A stretch of 64,000 bases of DNA from Phellopilus nigrolimitatus (GCA_021029095.1 JAJOHG010000014.1:434001-498000); one strand, 5' to 3'. Positions 44,736 to 57,139 are shown, counted from the stretch's first letter. Numbers and translations are program-made. The notes: generated by a model from the sequence alone, not told the origin.

Positions 44736-47056
44736 ATGCCGAGCACAACACTATCGATATGTGCTCGCTGTCGTCGCTCTGCTCTCTCGGAATTGCTTAC
44801 GAGGTCGCGTTCTCAACCTGTGAGGAGCTTCCGACCGTCTGCCATTGCGCAAAGAGGGTATCTTGCGACGAAACCATCCCCACCTCATCGTCCCCCTCGT
44901 CCCTCTTTGGCATACAAGAAGACTTCGGGCGATGTGGAAATTACGCCACACAAAATTCACCGGCGGACCAAACGCGACAAATTAGTTGAGGGACTCCCTC
45001 TCTGGACACGCTGGACCAGCACCTTAGAGCGTCTGGAGAGCATGGGCGTCGAAAAAGAGCATGCACAGCGTTTGCTCAAGATGTTTGAAACCGACGAGCC
45101 GTCCACGCATGGCGGCTGGTTTCCGCCCAAGGAGGACGAAAAGTGGCAGATGGACCGCATACGGGAGGAAATAGAACATGACCTACCCGGCGGCGTCAGC
45201 AGGGCCTACACCCGCCGCTTCCTCGCTTGGGTGCTTGACGTGCGCCCCGACTGCGTGCCACCGTCTGTGCTCGAGGCACTCGCCGCCGTGCAGGAAGTTG
45301 TCGACTACACGCACCCCGAGGAGTGGTACACCTCCGCACGCATGCATCGCCGCAAGGTGTACATGCACGTCGGCCCGACAAACAGCGGCAAAACGCACGC
45401 CGCACTGCGCTCGCTCGCCGCCGCGCGTCTCGGCGTATACGCGAGCCCGTTGCGCTTACTCGCACACGAGGTCTTCGACCGCCTCAATCAAGGCAAGATC
45501 GTTCCCCTCGGTGCGGACCCAAATGCGCCGTCTGAGACGCACAAGCGCCTGTGCAATCTGCGAACCGGTGAAGAAGCACGCATCGTATCCGAGGAAGCTG
45601 GTCTGGTGAGCTGCACGATTGAGATGCTCAGCATGCGGACCCGCTTCGACGTCGCCGTCGTCGACGAGATACAGATGCTCGCCGACCCGGATCGTGGCGG
45701 CGCATGGACTAATGCCGTGCTCGGGTTGAATGCAGCTGAGATCCACCTGTGTGGCGAGGAGGGTGCAGTACCTCTCGTGCAGAGTATGCTCGAGGGCGTC
45801 GGGGATGAACTGATCGTTCACCGGTATGGACGCCTCACGCCGCTTTCCGTCGAAGAGGAATCGTTGAAGGATGATTTAAAGAATATCAAGAAAGGCGACT
45901 GCGTCGTAACATTTTCGAGGAGTGGTATTTTCAATTTGAAGAAACGGATCGAAAAGGAGACGAATATGCGTTGTGCGGTTGTCTACGGCCGACTTCCTCC
46001 GGAAGTACGCGGTGAACAGGCCGAGCTCTTCAACAATCCCGACAGTGGCTACGACGTGCTCATTGGCAGCGATGCGATCGGCATGGGTCTAAACTTGTAT
46101 GTGCAGATTTCGTTTTCTCTTTATTTTACTGACTTTTTTCTTTGTTTCTTTTCAGGAAAATCAAACGCATCGTTTTTGAATCTACGTCGAAGTTTGACGG
46201 TGTCAAGCAGACCACGCTCTCACTTTCTCAGCTTAAGCAGATCGCAGGCCGAGCAGGCCGTTACGGGCTTCTTCACGAATCCGATTCCGGTGGCACTGTG
46301 ACGACTCTGAAGGACGTTGACCTACCCATTGTCCGTAAGGCCGTCGAGATGCGTGCCATCCCAGTTGCGAAGCGCGCCGTCCTCCCGATGACCTTGCAGA
46401 TGTACCGCGACCTCGAGCAGATCGTACTCCCGCAAGGGAGCTTCGCCGCCGCATCAGACGTCCAGCAGCACGCGGCGCGCACGCGCGACTGTTACACGCT
46501 GCGCATCACCTCGAAAGACGACGAGGTTGTGCAGACCGTCGACTCGATGTGCGAGGACTACACCCTCGGGGAGCGTCTGCACATACTCGTTGCGCCCGTG
46601 GCGTGGCGCGACGAGATCGTGCGCACTGCCGCGCAGCGTTTCCTACACATGTACCGCACGGACATGTGCGTCGACCTGCACACCGCGTGCGCGGGGCTCG
46701 GCGTGCTCGAGGCGCGCGACGAGGTGCAGCGCGCACGCGCCGCTGCGACCGGCGACGGCGACGCGAGCGTGCCGCCGGACACGCTTATGAAGCTCGAGAG
46801 TCTGTACCGCATCGCGGTCCTGTACATGTGGTTCAACATGCGATACCCGCTCGTGTACGGCGAGCGCACGGAGGCCGTATCGATGAAGGAGGAGTGCGAG
46901 TCGGCGATCGAGTGGTGCATCGAGGGCGTCCGGGTGCCCCGAAAGTTGAAGCTCGGGCAGGCGCAGATCCGTGACAGGAAGGCGCTGCGCGATGTCGTCG
47001 CTCCCGACATTGGCGAGCCTGCTGTCATGCAGACTCAGACTCTGGGGACGACTTGA
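44736..47056 (+). CDS. SUV3: Mitochondrial ATP-dependent RNA helicase SUV3
   Basis: The helicase subunit of the mitochondrial RNA degradosome, about 750 residues. Exons are 44736-46095 and 46156-47056, joined as LNL|KIKRIVFES. The N-terminus is rich in R/S and low in acidic residues (mitochondrial presequence). The core shows Walker A VGPTNSGKTHAAL, motif Ia ASPLRLLAHEVF, the DExH-type box VVDEIQMLADP, VVTFSRSGIF, and motif VI QIAGRAGRYG. The C-terminal Suv3 domain (RFLHMYRTDMCVDLHT, LYMWFNMRYP) follows. The enzyme unwinds RNA 3' to 5' and feeds it to an exoribonuclease. Family assignment is secure; start choice rests on this being the first in-frame ATG with a presequence. Confidence 0.95.
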
Positions 47057-47365
47057 AAACTCCGTTGACCTTCCATAAATATAAACTATTGATGCATTTA
47101 TGCATGCGTCTGGTAACAATCCTCGCATCGCCCCTTAGCCATAGATCATACATTGTAAACTATCATCATTATTTTTCTCAGTCTTTAGCAGCACCTGCCA
47201 AATAATGAACCACTCATCCCTGCTTTCCTCGAATATCAAGACACATAGAAATGTATATTGCCCGTCCGCCAAACGCTGGAGAATAAAAATAAGTCTAGTC
47301 GAAACACAGGTGTACACAATTCGCTTTGTAATATCAGATTTCTAGAAACGCGCTTTGTCTGCCTG
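47057..47365. other. Convergent 3' region
   Basis: 309 bases between SUV3 and NAA35 stop codons; AT-rich; no gene seen. Confidence 0.4.
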
Positions 47366-50322
47366 TCAGCTATCTGCCTCGGTCGTAGGCAGAGGTAGGA
47401 TCTGCGGGAACCAAGCGCAGACTTTCGGATTCCACTCGAGCACCGCCGAGTCATCGAGCTGCGCACCGCTAGCAGCGCTCGCCCCTTGCTTCAGACTAGA
47501 GCAGGCAAGCAACAGGCCGCCCAAATGCTAAATAACAAAGTCGTGAGAATCCAAAAATGCAATTTATGCGAAGGAGCGGGGAGGCTTACGTGCTGCGTAA
47601 AATCCACACGGCACAGCTGGAGGGAGAAGTCAAGTTCGGCCGCCAGCCCTAGGTGGACCAGGTGCAGCAGTGCGCTGTCAAACAGACCTGCAGCCCTCTT
47701 CCATCTCTCGCTCTAATTTACACCGACCAAAGACCAAAATAAAATGAGACCTTGTCGGGCCATATTACAGCTAATAAAAACGCGGATTACGCACCGGCTC
47801 CACTCGAAGCGTCTTCCTCTCCTGGCGGAGGTACGCCCGGAAGTCAGGCAGGAACGGGTCCGGCGTGAGTATCGCCTCGAAGTCCTTCCGCAGCGCCCAT
47901 TTGTACCGCACCGTGAAGTTTGTCCACCGCCGCGCGGCGTCGAACTTCGGCGGACGGCACAGGACCTGTCCGAATTTAATGTCGTAAGTACGTATACGTG
48001 CATTGTTATGCCCGAAGATGAGAACGACCCCTTACAAGAAAGCAGCCGAGCGACATCTCCTTCAAGACCGTGGCGTACTGGAACTGCACCGTGAGGTGGC
48101 CGTGGGCCGGCGTATCTGGAGTCATCACATTGAGAACGTTTCTTAGAAACAGGAGGACATTCGCGATAGTAACACGCACCTTCTGGAACGAGGTACAGCA
48201 GGTCGCGCAGGATGGCCTCGTGGCCACTGAGGACGCGCGCGAGGTACCAGTACGCGAAGGGCCGCTCGTCTGGCGCGTACAACGCCAGCTCGAACCCAGA
48301 CAGCACGATATCCCGGAGGACGTGAGCGCGCCAGTGCAAGACAGCGAGTGGGATGCACTTCAGCACTCTCGAGTCCGAGACATCCTTAATTTAATTTTAT
48401 TAAGTCTTGCGGTAAGTGGGAAAAATCGGAGCTTCGACTGGTGAACTACCCACTCACCCGAGGAGCGACCTTCGCGACCAGCAGCAGCGCGTTCTCGTAG
48501 ATGACGTGCCAGTCGAGGGACGTCTTCATTGAATGGCGGCGCTGGCGGGGCCGGTTGTGATAGGATGCCCAGATGTGTTGGAGCACGAACTGATGCTCCA
48601 TGTTTAGCTGAAGCCCGACGTGTCAGGGAAAAATAAAAGAAATTGCTGACTCTTGCCAACGTATTATGGAAGTCCTCGTACGCCTGCGCCGCCGCGCTGA
48701 AGGGCCGGTTTTCGAATAATGATGCGAGGTGGCCGGGAGGAATATGCGCCGTTTCGAAGAAGAACCGCTCGACGAGCCAGATAATGGGAAAGCGATCTAG
48801 GATATTTATGCCACCGGAAAAGACAGTCTGTTCATTTTTCTCAGCTCGATTCTTCCTCGAAAGGGAGAAGAAAAGAAAAGAAGTACCTGCACCACCGATC
48901 TCACGAAGGGCAGCCGACTCGGCGTGTATTTCGGGTTGCTCGCGCGCACGATTCCCGCCGCCTGAAACAAGAATTCCAGTTCATACGTCGTGAATCAAGA
49001 ACGAACTGTGGAAAGATATTCACGCTCCAAGCAAGCAAGCTCTCGCACCCCGACAGGCGGAACACGAGCTCCCAGCCGTCCAGCAGGCCTTCGACGGCAC
49101 GCCACGCCTCTTCCTGCGGGGGCAGCACCAGGGGCCGCAGCGGCATGATCGAGTGGAGTTGGCGCGTGATGTGCGGGTCGAACGCGGCGTGTGCGCGGGA
49201 GCATACGCAAGGCGGGGGCACTACACGGAGCCGGATCGCGGCGAGCAGGGCGCGCGCTTCGGTTACGAGCGGGACGATGGAAGATGTTCTGCGCGGGAGC
49301 TCAAGCGCGTAGAGCCGGAGCAGGGCCTGAGTATGTAGTGTTATGAAGGAAGACAACGGTTTTTACTATCATTGGCGTGTAAGGGCTCACTTTGCGAAGC
49401 TGGATCCTGTGGAGCAGCTCTTCGCGGAGGGGCAGGTCGCTAGCTGTCGGCTCGTCAGAGGCATTCGTGTGATGAAGAGAGGGTAAATGAAACGCACTTT
49501 CATCTGAGTATAGCCACACTTCTGCCTCTTCCAAAAGGGTAACGATGTGCTGCGGGGCGATCCCTTCGCACATGGACACGTCTGACTTCTCGCCCTGCCA
49601 ATCTTCACACTAACAAACAAACAAACAGTCTATGAGCGGGGGCCATGAGAAATATATTTATTTTGCTTACGTCGTGCACGTTTCCTTTGGTCAGCTCCCT
49701 GTACGCCAGGTCGCAACACTTCACCATACCTGCGATTCCTGGGCGCACGACGCGCGTGACGAGCTCTACCGCGCGGTCCGCCACGCCTCGCGGCGCGTCG
49801 GAGACGAGGGCAGCCAGGTGGTGCATGTACAGGCACGTGAACACGGTCTGCGCGAGCGCGTTCCCGGCGTGCCAGTGCATCTGTGTTTCGCAGGGCATAA
49901 ACATTACGGCGGACGGACAGACGGCCGCGGGGGGCCATTTACCTCGCACGTCAGCGCCCGGTCGAGGACCCAGCAGACTTCGCCGGGGAGCAGCGGGGCG
50001 AGCGGGTCGAACGGCGGATGTTGCTGTGCATCAACTGGCAGCGCCGCGCCGCTGTCCATGCGGGGATCACCAATCTAAGTAGATCGCTAGTTTGAGACGC
50101 TATACTCAAAGAAAAAAGTGTGGGAGACGCACCTCGACGGCGCTCATGGCCTCGTTCAGCGTGAAGCCGTCCACGAGCAGCAGCTCGTCCAGCGCCATGT
50201 CTGCTCGCATTTTTAGCACAAGATACAGGCCGTTGCAGACTTTGTAGCTCAGACGCACCTTCCGAGGCCTCGTCAAAGAGATGTGTAACATCGTCAAAAT
50301 GCGGTCCTCCAGGCAGATTCAT
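47366..50322 (-). CDS. MAK10: NatC N-acetyltransferase auxiliary subunit (MAK10/NAA35)
   Basis: The large auxiliary subunit of the NatC complex, which acetylates N-termini starting Met-hydrophobic. It begins MNLPGGPHFDDVTHLFDEAS at 50322; the next exons give LLVDGFTLNEAMSAVE|IGDPRMDSG, matching the conserved FxLxEAMSAxExxDPKMD motif, then WHAGNALAQTVFTCLYMHHL. Further exons continue with about ten introns to the last one (about 47527-47366), which reads HLGGLLLACSSLKQGA and ends FPQILPLPTTEADS. Total about 730 residues. Several internal exon edges were not fixed. It is head to head with NTH1 (284 bases apart). In yeast the gene is also needed for L-A virus maintenance; here no such link is implied. 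Confidence 0.88.
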
Positions 50323-50606
50323 CTTGAATGCGAGTGAAGCTTTTGGTACAGACAGTATACAGGAAATAAGTCAGCAAAGCACAGAGCAGATTCAGATTTT
50401 AGAGGAAATCAGCAGCATTGACGGGTGGCATAGAGACGAGCGCAAGACGCGTGAGTAGGACGCGGCACGCGCGAGTAAGTATCGCTGTCGCCGTCGCCAT
50501 CGTTGTCCACACTTTCCTTCGCGCAACCACCGAGCTCTCGAAACAGCCTCTTCCCAGAGAGATAAACCATATCAATTCTCAGACAATTCTGCAGACAATT
50601 TCTCGG
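50323..50606. promoter_or_regulatory. Divergent promoter of NAA35 and NTH1
   Basis: 284 bases between two head-to-head start codons. No clear TATA; AT content rises in the middle. Confidence 0.4.
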
Positions 50607-52279
50607 ATGGCGCGCAAACGCTCCGCGTCCACGGCGCGGCTGAGCCTCGTCGCTCGGCCCAGCCCGTACGACGCCGCCGTCACCCTCTTCGACGCCGCGG
50701 AGACAAGTCCCAACGGTTTCGCCAGCCCGCGGCGCTCGACGCGCACCAGGAAGGTCGTTGAGTACGCGGAGGTGGAGGCGGAGGAGGCGGAAGACAGCGA
50801 GGACGCCGCGCCGCCCGCGCCCGCAGATGTCTCACCTCAGAAACGCAGGCGCGCGAACGCGGGGCGTCTCCCGCGTGAGCAGCCACCGCCGCCGTCTCCG
50901 GCAAAGAAACGCAAGGCGGCCGTCGCGGCCGTGAAGGTGGAGGAGGCAGACATCGAGGACGCCGTGCGCCCCGTGCCGGCGGGTGTCTCGGAGCCGGCGC
51001 GGACGGCGTCCGCGTCCCCGCGGAAGAGCAAGCCGCTGCGCACCGCGCTCGCCGCGCCGCATCCCGCGCCGGCGCGCTGGGAAGAGGCGTACGCCGCCGT
51101 CCGCGAGATGCGCGCGCGCTTCGTCGCGCCGGTTGACACGATGGGTTGCGCATCGGCGCAGCTGCACGAGATCGACCCCGTGGTGCGTCCCTCCTCTTCG
51201 CTTGCCGTCCATCCGCCTTTTCATCTGATTCGGTCGCCGACTGCGCGTGTGCGTGTGCGTAGGGCCGGCGGGTGTCCACGCTCGTGTCGCTCATGCTCTC
51301 GTCGCAGACGAAGGACGAGGTCACGGCCGCAGCGACAGAGCGGCTGCGCGCCGCGCTCGGGGGAAGCATCACCGTGCCCGCGCTAGTCGCCGCCGACGCG
51401 TCCACAATCTCCAGCGCGATCGCGTCCGTCGGTTTCTGGCGGCGCAAGACGCAGTGCGTACCTCCCAGCTCCCCCGCACTCCGCATGTCTCACCCCTCAC
51501 CCTTTCCCAAAATAATAATGAAAAACACCGCAGGTACGTGAAGCAGGCGGCGCTGCGCCTTCGCGACGACTTCGCGTGCGATGTGCCCCAGACCGTCGAC
51601 GAGCTGTGCTCGCTCCCGGGCGTCGGGCCCAAGATGGCCTTCCTGTGCCTGCAGGCCGCATGGAACATGTGCGTCTCCCCTCTCCCCCTCTCTCCGAAGC
51701 GAGACGACTAAAGAAGTACAAACGCAGAAACGACGGCATCGGCGTCGACGTGCACGTCCACCGCATCACGAACCGGTTCGGGTGGCACGTCCCCCCGTCC
51801 AAGAACCCCGAAGAGACGCGGTACGGCTTTCCAGACCTGTCTCGTAAACAACGACAACTGACGGTGCGCCCTGCGGGAACAGGCTGAACCTCCAATCCTG
51901 GCTGCCGAAGGCGCTCCACCCCGAGATCAACCACCTGCTCGTCGGGTTCGGCCAGGCAAGACTGCATTTCCTCATTAACATTACTCTGTTCTAAACTGTC
52001 TCCCCCTCCCCACCGCCGCAGACGATCTGCCTTCCCGTCGGTCCGCGCTGCGCCGACTGCGCGCTGAGCTCGGACGCCGGGCTCTGCCCGAGCGCGCAGG
52101 CGCCGCGGGCGAAGCAGAACCGCGCGCGCAAGGCCCTCCTGCTGCGCGCGGACGCGGACGCGCGTGCCGTCGGGCTCAAGGCGGAGGAGGCGGAGATGTT
52201 CTCCGCACTCGCCTTCGAAGTGCACGCCATCAAGGACGAGAAGGAGGAGGAGAAAGAGCTTGGGGGGACGCTTTCCTGA
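50607..52279 (+). CDS. NTH1: Endonuclease III-type DNA glycosylase/AP lyase
   Basis: Base-excision repair enzyme that removes oxidised pyrimidines and cuts the abasic site. Exons: 50607-51182, 51263-51453, 51533-51668, 51728-51820, 51883-51955 and 52022-52279, about 440 residues. The N-terminal 180 residues are basic and disordered ([20 protein letters not shown]), probably with nuclear localisation signals. The HhH-GPD core has the catalytic lysine in [10 protein letters not shown], the hairpin [12 protein letters not shown] and the catalytic aspartate in [14 protein letters not shown]. The iron-sulfur loop is C-x6-C-x2-C-x8-C ([20 protein letters not shown]); E. coli Nth has x5 in the last gap. 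The intron after LLVGFGQ has a GC donor (CAG|gcaaga). A glutamate-rich tail ends the protein. Confidence 0.92.
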
Positions 52280-52451
52280 CGGACGGTCCTCCAATTTACT
52301 TGTGTAAATTTAAAATTATCCTATTTGGCTTTCTGTCTGCTATCGATCGAACGTACTGTACACACCGCTCTTCCTTTCCGCTTTTCGTTACCTTTTCTCC
52401 AGATACATATACACTACGCCTATATTCCTGCCTATTTTGTTTTGAAGACGT

Positions 52452-54660
52452 TCACGACAGGTCCATCGCCATGTCCCAGAACTGCTTCTCGAGCAGCGTG
52501 CACTTGCCCCACGTCTCCGTCCACTCCGCGAGGCGCCGCGGCGACGGCGGGTCCTCAGCCGCCGCGCGCTCGAGAAGGTCTGCCACAACCACAAAAGAAG
52601 AAAAAATGACGAAGACAATCAGTACGACGGGATCGCGAAACGCAACGGAGAGGGGGACGCACCCAAGCCCGTGCGCACAGCGGCCTGGTAGGGTGCACCC
52701 GCGTAGTCCTCCATCCACTTGAGGTACGGGTTGCCCGCCCACACGACCCACGCGTCCGCGCCGCGCCTCGCCTCGGCCGCGAGCCAGCGCCCGACCTCGC
52801 CGTACCCGAGCAGGCACGCGGCGAGCGCCACGAGCAGCTTCGTCTCGTCGCCTTTTTTACCGTCCGCATTTACGTTTTTTTCCAGTTCGGGAGGCGTCAG
52901 GCGAGTCAAGCGGAGCACACAGAAGCGGGGCTAGGGGCGGCGCTCACCGTGCAGGCCCACGTCGAGGAGGTACGCCCCGTACGCGGCGGTCGCGGGCGAC
53001 TCGGGCGTGCCCGTCTCGAGCTCCGCCTCGCCGACGCCGAGCGCGTCCGCGCAGTACGCGCGGTGCAGCGTGACCTCGCGCAGCACGTTCTGGATCGTCT
53101 CCGCCGCGCGCGCGACGTCCGCGAAGCGGCGCGCCTTCGCCACGAGCAGCCCGTACGCGCGTGCGTAGTACCGCAGGTACTGGTAGTCTTGCCTGGCGCG
53201 GGTCGTCATCATCAGTTTTTTTTTTCGGAGCTAGGGAGGGGGGAGCACGCACTTGATGAAGTGCAGGAAGTTCGCGCGCGGGAGCGTGCCCGCGCCGAGC
53301 TGGCGCACGAACTGGTGCTCCACGTACGCCTTCCACACGGGCGCGTTCGAGCGGATGAGCAGCGCCGTGAACGGGTACGGCGCGGCCGCCGTCGGGCTGC
53401 GGGGGAAGTGCGTTCAATAAGTGTTCGTACTTCGGGAGAAAGACGCATACAGCGGGACGCAGCGCGGGACGATCGCGTGCAGGTGGTTCAGCGGGCCGTG
53501 CGCACCCTTTCCGAGCGGGGCCGCCGTCGCAATTGCGCGGTGCGTGAACTCCCCCGCCGCGCGCACCGCGTCCGCGAGCGTGTGCCCGCGCGCGAGGAAG
53601 CATGCCGCCGCTGCGCTGAGCGTGCACCCCGTGCCGTGCGTGCTGCGCGAGGCGAGGCGCGGGCGCGCGAAGACGGTGTACGCATCGGCGCCGCGCTCGT
53701 AGAGCACGTCAACGACGAGCGGCGCGTCGTTGTCGCCTGCGTCCAAATCTGTGTCCGGGCGCAGGATTTCCATGTTCTGGTGCGCGCTGCCGGCCCAGTC
53801 GACGCGCACCGCGCCGGCGCCCGCGTTGGACGCGGCGAACGCGCGCATGTCGCGCGCGGACACGGCGAGGTGGCCGCCCTTCAGGAGGACCGCACGCGCG
53901 CCGAGGGCACTCAACTTGCGCGCGGCGCGCAGCGCGCCATCGAGCGAATTGATGCGGCTCTCCGGCTGCGGGCTGGCGCCGGTGCCCACATCCGCGAGGA
54001 GCAGCTCGGCCTCGGCTATGTTCGGCGTGACGAGCGCGGCGAGCGGGAAGAGCTCCGCGGCGAGGACGCGCACGGCGTCTGGCGCGAGGAGCGTGTGGCC
54101 GGAGGTGGAGACGCATACGGGGTCGACGACGAGCGGCGGCGCGTCCGCGCGCGCGGCGTAGAAGGCGCGCAGGGAGGCGGCAACGGCGCGCGCGGCTGCG
54201 GCGTCGTAGAGCATTCCCGTCTTGAAGGCGGCGACGTCCATGTCGCCGAGGACGGAGCGGAGCTGGCGGTTTAATATGAGCATATAATACACACGCTTAA
54301 TTTATGAGAATATATTGTCTTTGTTTTTCTAATAAATGTTTTTGAAAACAATATGTTATCATAGGCCCATTGACACCCGGGACGAACCTGCTGTTGGATG
54401 AACTCGGGCGGGGCCGGGTGTACGGCGTCGACGCCCGCTGTGCTCTGGGCTGTGAGCGCGGTGACGACGCTCGTGCCGTAGCACTGCAGCGCGGTGAACG
54501 TCTTGAGGTCGGCCTACGCGTGCGTGCGAGCGTAAGAAAGGTGCGAGCGTAATAAAGCAAAGCGGGGCGTGCGCGACGCGGAACGCACCTGGATGCCCGC
54601 GCCGCCGCTCGAGTCCGAGCCGGCGATGGTCATCACGACTGGCGGGATGCTTTTCGACAT
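52452..54660 (-). CDS. THI20: Bifunctional HMP/HMP-P kinase and TenA-type thiaminase II
   Basis: Thiamine pathway enzyme, about 560 residues. Exon 1 (from ATG 54660) reads [17 protein letters not shown], the ThiD substrate motif; exon 2 [20 protein letters not shown]; the next, after a 130-nt AT-rich intron, holds [51 protein letters not shown] and the [11 protein letters not shown] anion hole of the ribokinase fold. The C-terminal half is TenA-like: [53 protein letters not shown] and ending [13 protein letters not shown] at 52452. This kinase-TenA fusion is the usual fungal Thi20 layout, for HMP phosphorylation and salvage of degraded thiamine. The strongly GC-rich sequence gives long antisense frames. 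No TPP riboswitch motif was seen. Confidence 0.93.
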
Positions 54661-54708
54661 GTCGAGGGCGAAGGCGGTGGGGATGGGGAGAAAGAGGATC
54701 GGTCGGCG

Positions 54709-54800
54709 GAAATTTAGGCTTTACGGACTTTCGGAGTACGCACGTCATCGTTAGACCGTTATTGAATCATCTTTAGAATAGCTCTATCTAATAAATCTTC
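54709..54800. repeat. Dispersed repeat, copy 1 (partner at 61448-61535)
   Basis: About 90 bases share roughly three-quarters identity with 61448-61535 in the same orientation, for example CTTTCGGAGTACGC.CGTCA and CGTTAGACC.TTATT. Both copies lie beside the Zn2Cys6 gene copies but on opposite sides of them. Confidence 0.65.
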
Positions 54801-55068
54801 GATCTTACATAATAATACCTAAGCGAAACCTTGAGAGCGATCTCTGAAAAAAATCTTGCCGAGCTGCCATAACTTGACTGCGTACACTGTAGTAAAGCTT
54901 AAATTTGACGAGTATATGTAAAATCGAAAAGCTTTAGTAGACACAGAACTTGGTGCAGTGATCGTTATGAGCTCGACATTTTCTCAAGATAAAGAACAAT
55001 GCACAACGAGAGTCGGGTCAGATACAGAAAATAAATCACGATACATCGCAACGTAAAAACACTCTTTC
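54801..55068. other. 3' flank of Zn2Cys6 gene copy 1
   Basis: AT-rich sequence. Its last 60 bases (GAGAGTCGGGTCAGATA, AAAATAAATCACGATACATCGCAA) match the corresponding flank of the second copy at about 59750-59810, so the duplication includes the 3' flank. Confidence 0.5.
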
Positions 55069-55734
55069 CTACATGAACGAGTCCCCGCTTCCAGGTGCAA
55101 AGAGGCTGAAGATGTCTAGCCATTCATCAGCAATGATTGGGCCATTGAAGCCGCCGATATGGCTAGCAGGCGCGTCCGCTGCAGTGTCATCGCTTGAGGT
55201 CTCAGCAATATAATTGGTAGCAGGGGCTACGATCGCACAATAAGTCTGTGGGTGGATAACCTCAGCTACTTCATTGCCGGAAGGAAAGGATGGCTGTAGA
55301 ATGACTTATATCAGACGCGATGGATAGGGTTAGATCCGATGATATGTTTTGTACTCACCTGCAAGATGTCGGATGCACTTGCAGACAGTGGGGAATGCTG
55401 CACAACTCTCGCTCGAGCAACCCTCCTTCTGGGCCTCCTCTCATTGTGAGGCGGGCAAGATACCCGAGCCATAGCACAAGATTCGCAGTTACCAGACGAG
55501 TACGGCGGTGACATATTGCACTAAAGGGTTGCAAATTTAGCCTATTGATTTCAAGGAACGCAAAAAACACGGCCTGACCTTTTTACGCATATCCGCGCAA
55601 GTTTTGCACGGCTTCATGTTGCGCGTCGTTGCGGGCTGAGGTGTCCCGGTGCTAGATGGCAGCTGCGGGGAGACCTCGAAAGTAGGCTGCTTGACCGCGC
55701 GTTCCCATGGTTGACCTTCCATCGACGGCTCCAA
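55069..55734 (-). CDS. Compact Zn(II)2Cys6 transcription-factor-like protein, copy 1
   Basis: A protein of about 180 residues. It starts MEPSMEGQPWERAVKQPTF; exon 1 ends in KPCKTCADMRKK and joins, across a 58-nt intron inside the zinc motif, to CNMSPPYSSGNCESCAMARV. The spacing C-x2-C-x6-C-x10-C-x2-C-x6-C fits the fungal binuclear zinc cluster; a basic segment (ERRPRRRVARARV) follows. Exon 3 is acidic and hydrophobic at the end (DEWLDIFSLFAPGSGDS), resembling an activation domain. There is no room for the usual fungal-TF middle homology domain, so this is a minimal factor. The promoter has a TTTTATA motif about 170 bases upstream. The whole unit is duplicated at 59832-60496. Confidence 0.7.
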
Positions 55735-56265
55735 GTTAATAGTTAATGACTATATGGACCTGGCTGTAAGCAAGTAGCGCAAGACGTGGACTTGGAGATG
55801 AGACTCACAAGTTACTGTGCTAGTTTCGACAGCAAGGCACTGGGGTTTTTTTTTTTTTTTTGAGATATCAATGAAGGAGCACACAGCTGCTTTTATACAT
55901 TGTCGTGTCAACCCATCGTAATCGGTGAAAGAAAGCAGTCCTAAAAGAAATTCGCCATGTCAAAATTGCGTAAGTAGTTGTCCGAACGATCCGCAGTCGT
56001 TTTGCGGACAACCATGGCTACGCACACGCAATCGGGATCCGGAGGAGGAGTGCCTCGAGGCGGAACAGAATGTGTTACCGCATTCATCTAACGGGTGAAA
56101 CAGGCACAATAAACTTTTTTATGGCCTTGGCGCCAAACAGAACAGAGTGAAATACCCCCACCTCCGCACAGGCAACTGCCACGCCGACGAAAGGAGGGGT
56201 CGAATAGAGGCCTTTCACAACCAGTCCGAAGGGCAAATATCAATTCGAAGCTGCGCTTTGATCGT
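55735..56265. promoter_or_regulatory. Promoter region of Zn2Cys6 copy 1, with T tract
   Basis: The first 180 bases are homologous to the upstream region of copy 2 (shared GACAGCAA, CAGCTGCTTTTATA). A run of about 15 T lies near 55847-55861. The remainder shows nothing recognisable. Confidence 0.45.
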
Positions 56266-56526
56266 CAGGTGGGTCAGAAAAGTCTTCGGCCCCCCCTAAA
56301 AAGGAAGGCAGTTCCCGCCTGCGTAGCGCACGACGGTGTCACCTACGGTACCCTGCCAGCTCAAATCATCTCTAAAAAAAAAAAAAACTTAGTTTTTTCT
56401 TCTCATATGTATCTAGGGCAAAGGTTCGCGTAGTTTCACAATATTTTTTGACCTTTTTGTGTGAACGACGCGGACGAGCACCACCTTCCTTTTTTAGGGG
56501 GGCCGAAGACTTTTCTGACCCACCTG
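56266..56526. mobile_element. MITE with long terminal inverted repeats, second family
   Basis: The left end (CAGGTGGGTCAGAAAAGTC) is the inverted match of the right end ending at 56526, over about 44 bp with one-base length differences in the C and A runs. Length 261 bp; no transposase frame. The right flank is TA, the left GT, so the target duplication is imperfect. End design equals that of 5501-5778: CAGGTGG, then AAAAGT, a C run, an A run and GGAAGG. Confidence 0.85.
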
Positions 56527-57139
56527 TAACATTCCCCGGCTCTGCGCCGGACTTCGATATCTTGGCATAACGTAAAATAGGTCGCATTAATAATCATAGA
56601 AAATTCGCCACTACCAAAGGAGGCACTTTTTTCGCCATTGACTCATACTCATGAACACAATATTGAACTATAATTTAATGGAGGAAAAGCAAAGATGTCC
56701 TTGTACATGTATAAAATAGGCTATGCGAGCGATCGGCTCCGTTAAAATGGAAAAATTCGACTCGTTTTCTCCGGCATCGTTCGATTACCACTGTCGGTCG
56801 GACCCGCGCTAATGCGTTAGTCAATACTTCACACGCCACTCGCTTATCATCGTTCCAGGGAACGTTCGGTTTCAAGCGGAGGCAAATCGAACCTCGGATT
56901 AGTTGCGAAAGACCTCTATTGGCAGGTTGATCGTTCGCCGGTCCCGAAGTTCGCGCGCGCGGAATCAATTATGAACTTCAAACACCCACGAGGCAACACG
57001 ATGCACCGAGACGACCCTGCCTCTGTGGTCCGGCGTGCTATATACATAGTATAGTGCCTCGTTCCATAGGTAGTTCTCAGTAGCTGCAAGCGCATTTGTT
57101 TTAGATAGACTGACCGCGCTCTATAAATTTACCAAAAAC
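56527..57139. other. Intergenic, no gene seen
   Basis: About 610 bases. A TATA-like CTATATACATAG near 57040 may serve the cyclin gene. Open frames here have no recognisable motif. Confidence 0.35.

Noticed and set aside
52949..54274. 441-codon plus-strand open frame
   Set aside because: Antisense shadow of the very GC-rich THI20 coding sequence.
52452..55068. TPP riboswitch in or before the thiamine gene
   Set aside because: I looked for the CUGAGA/ACCUGAUC-type core in introns and the upstream region and did not see it. A covariance-model search would settle it.
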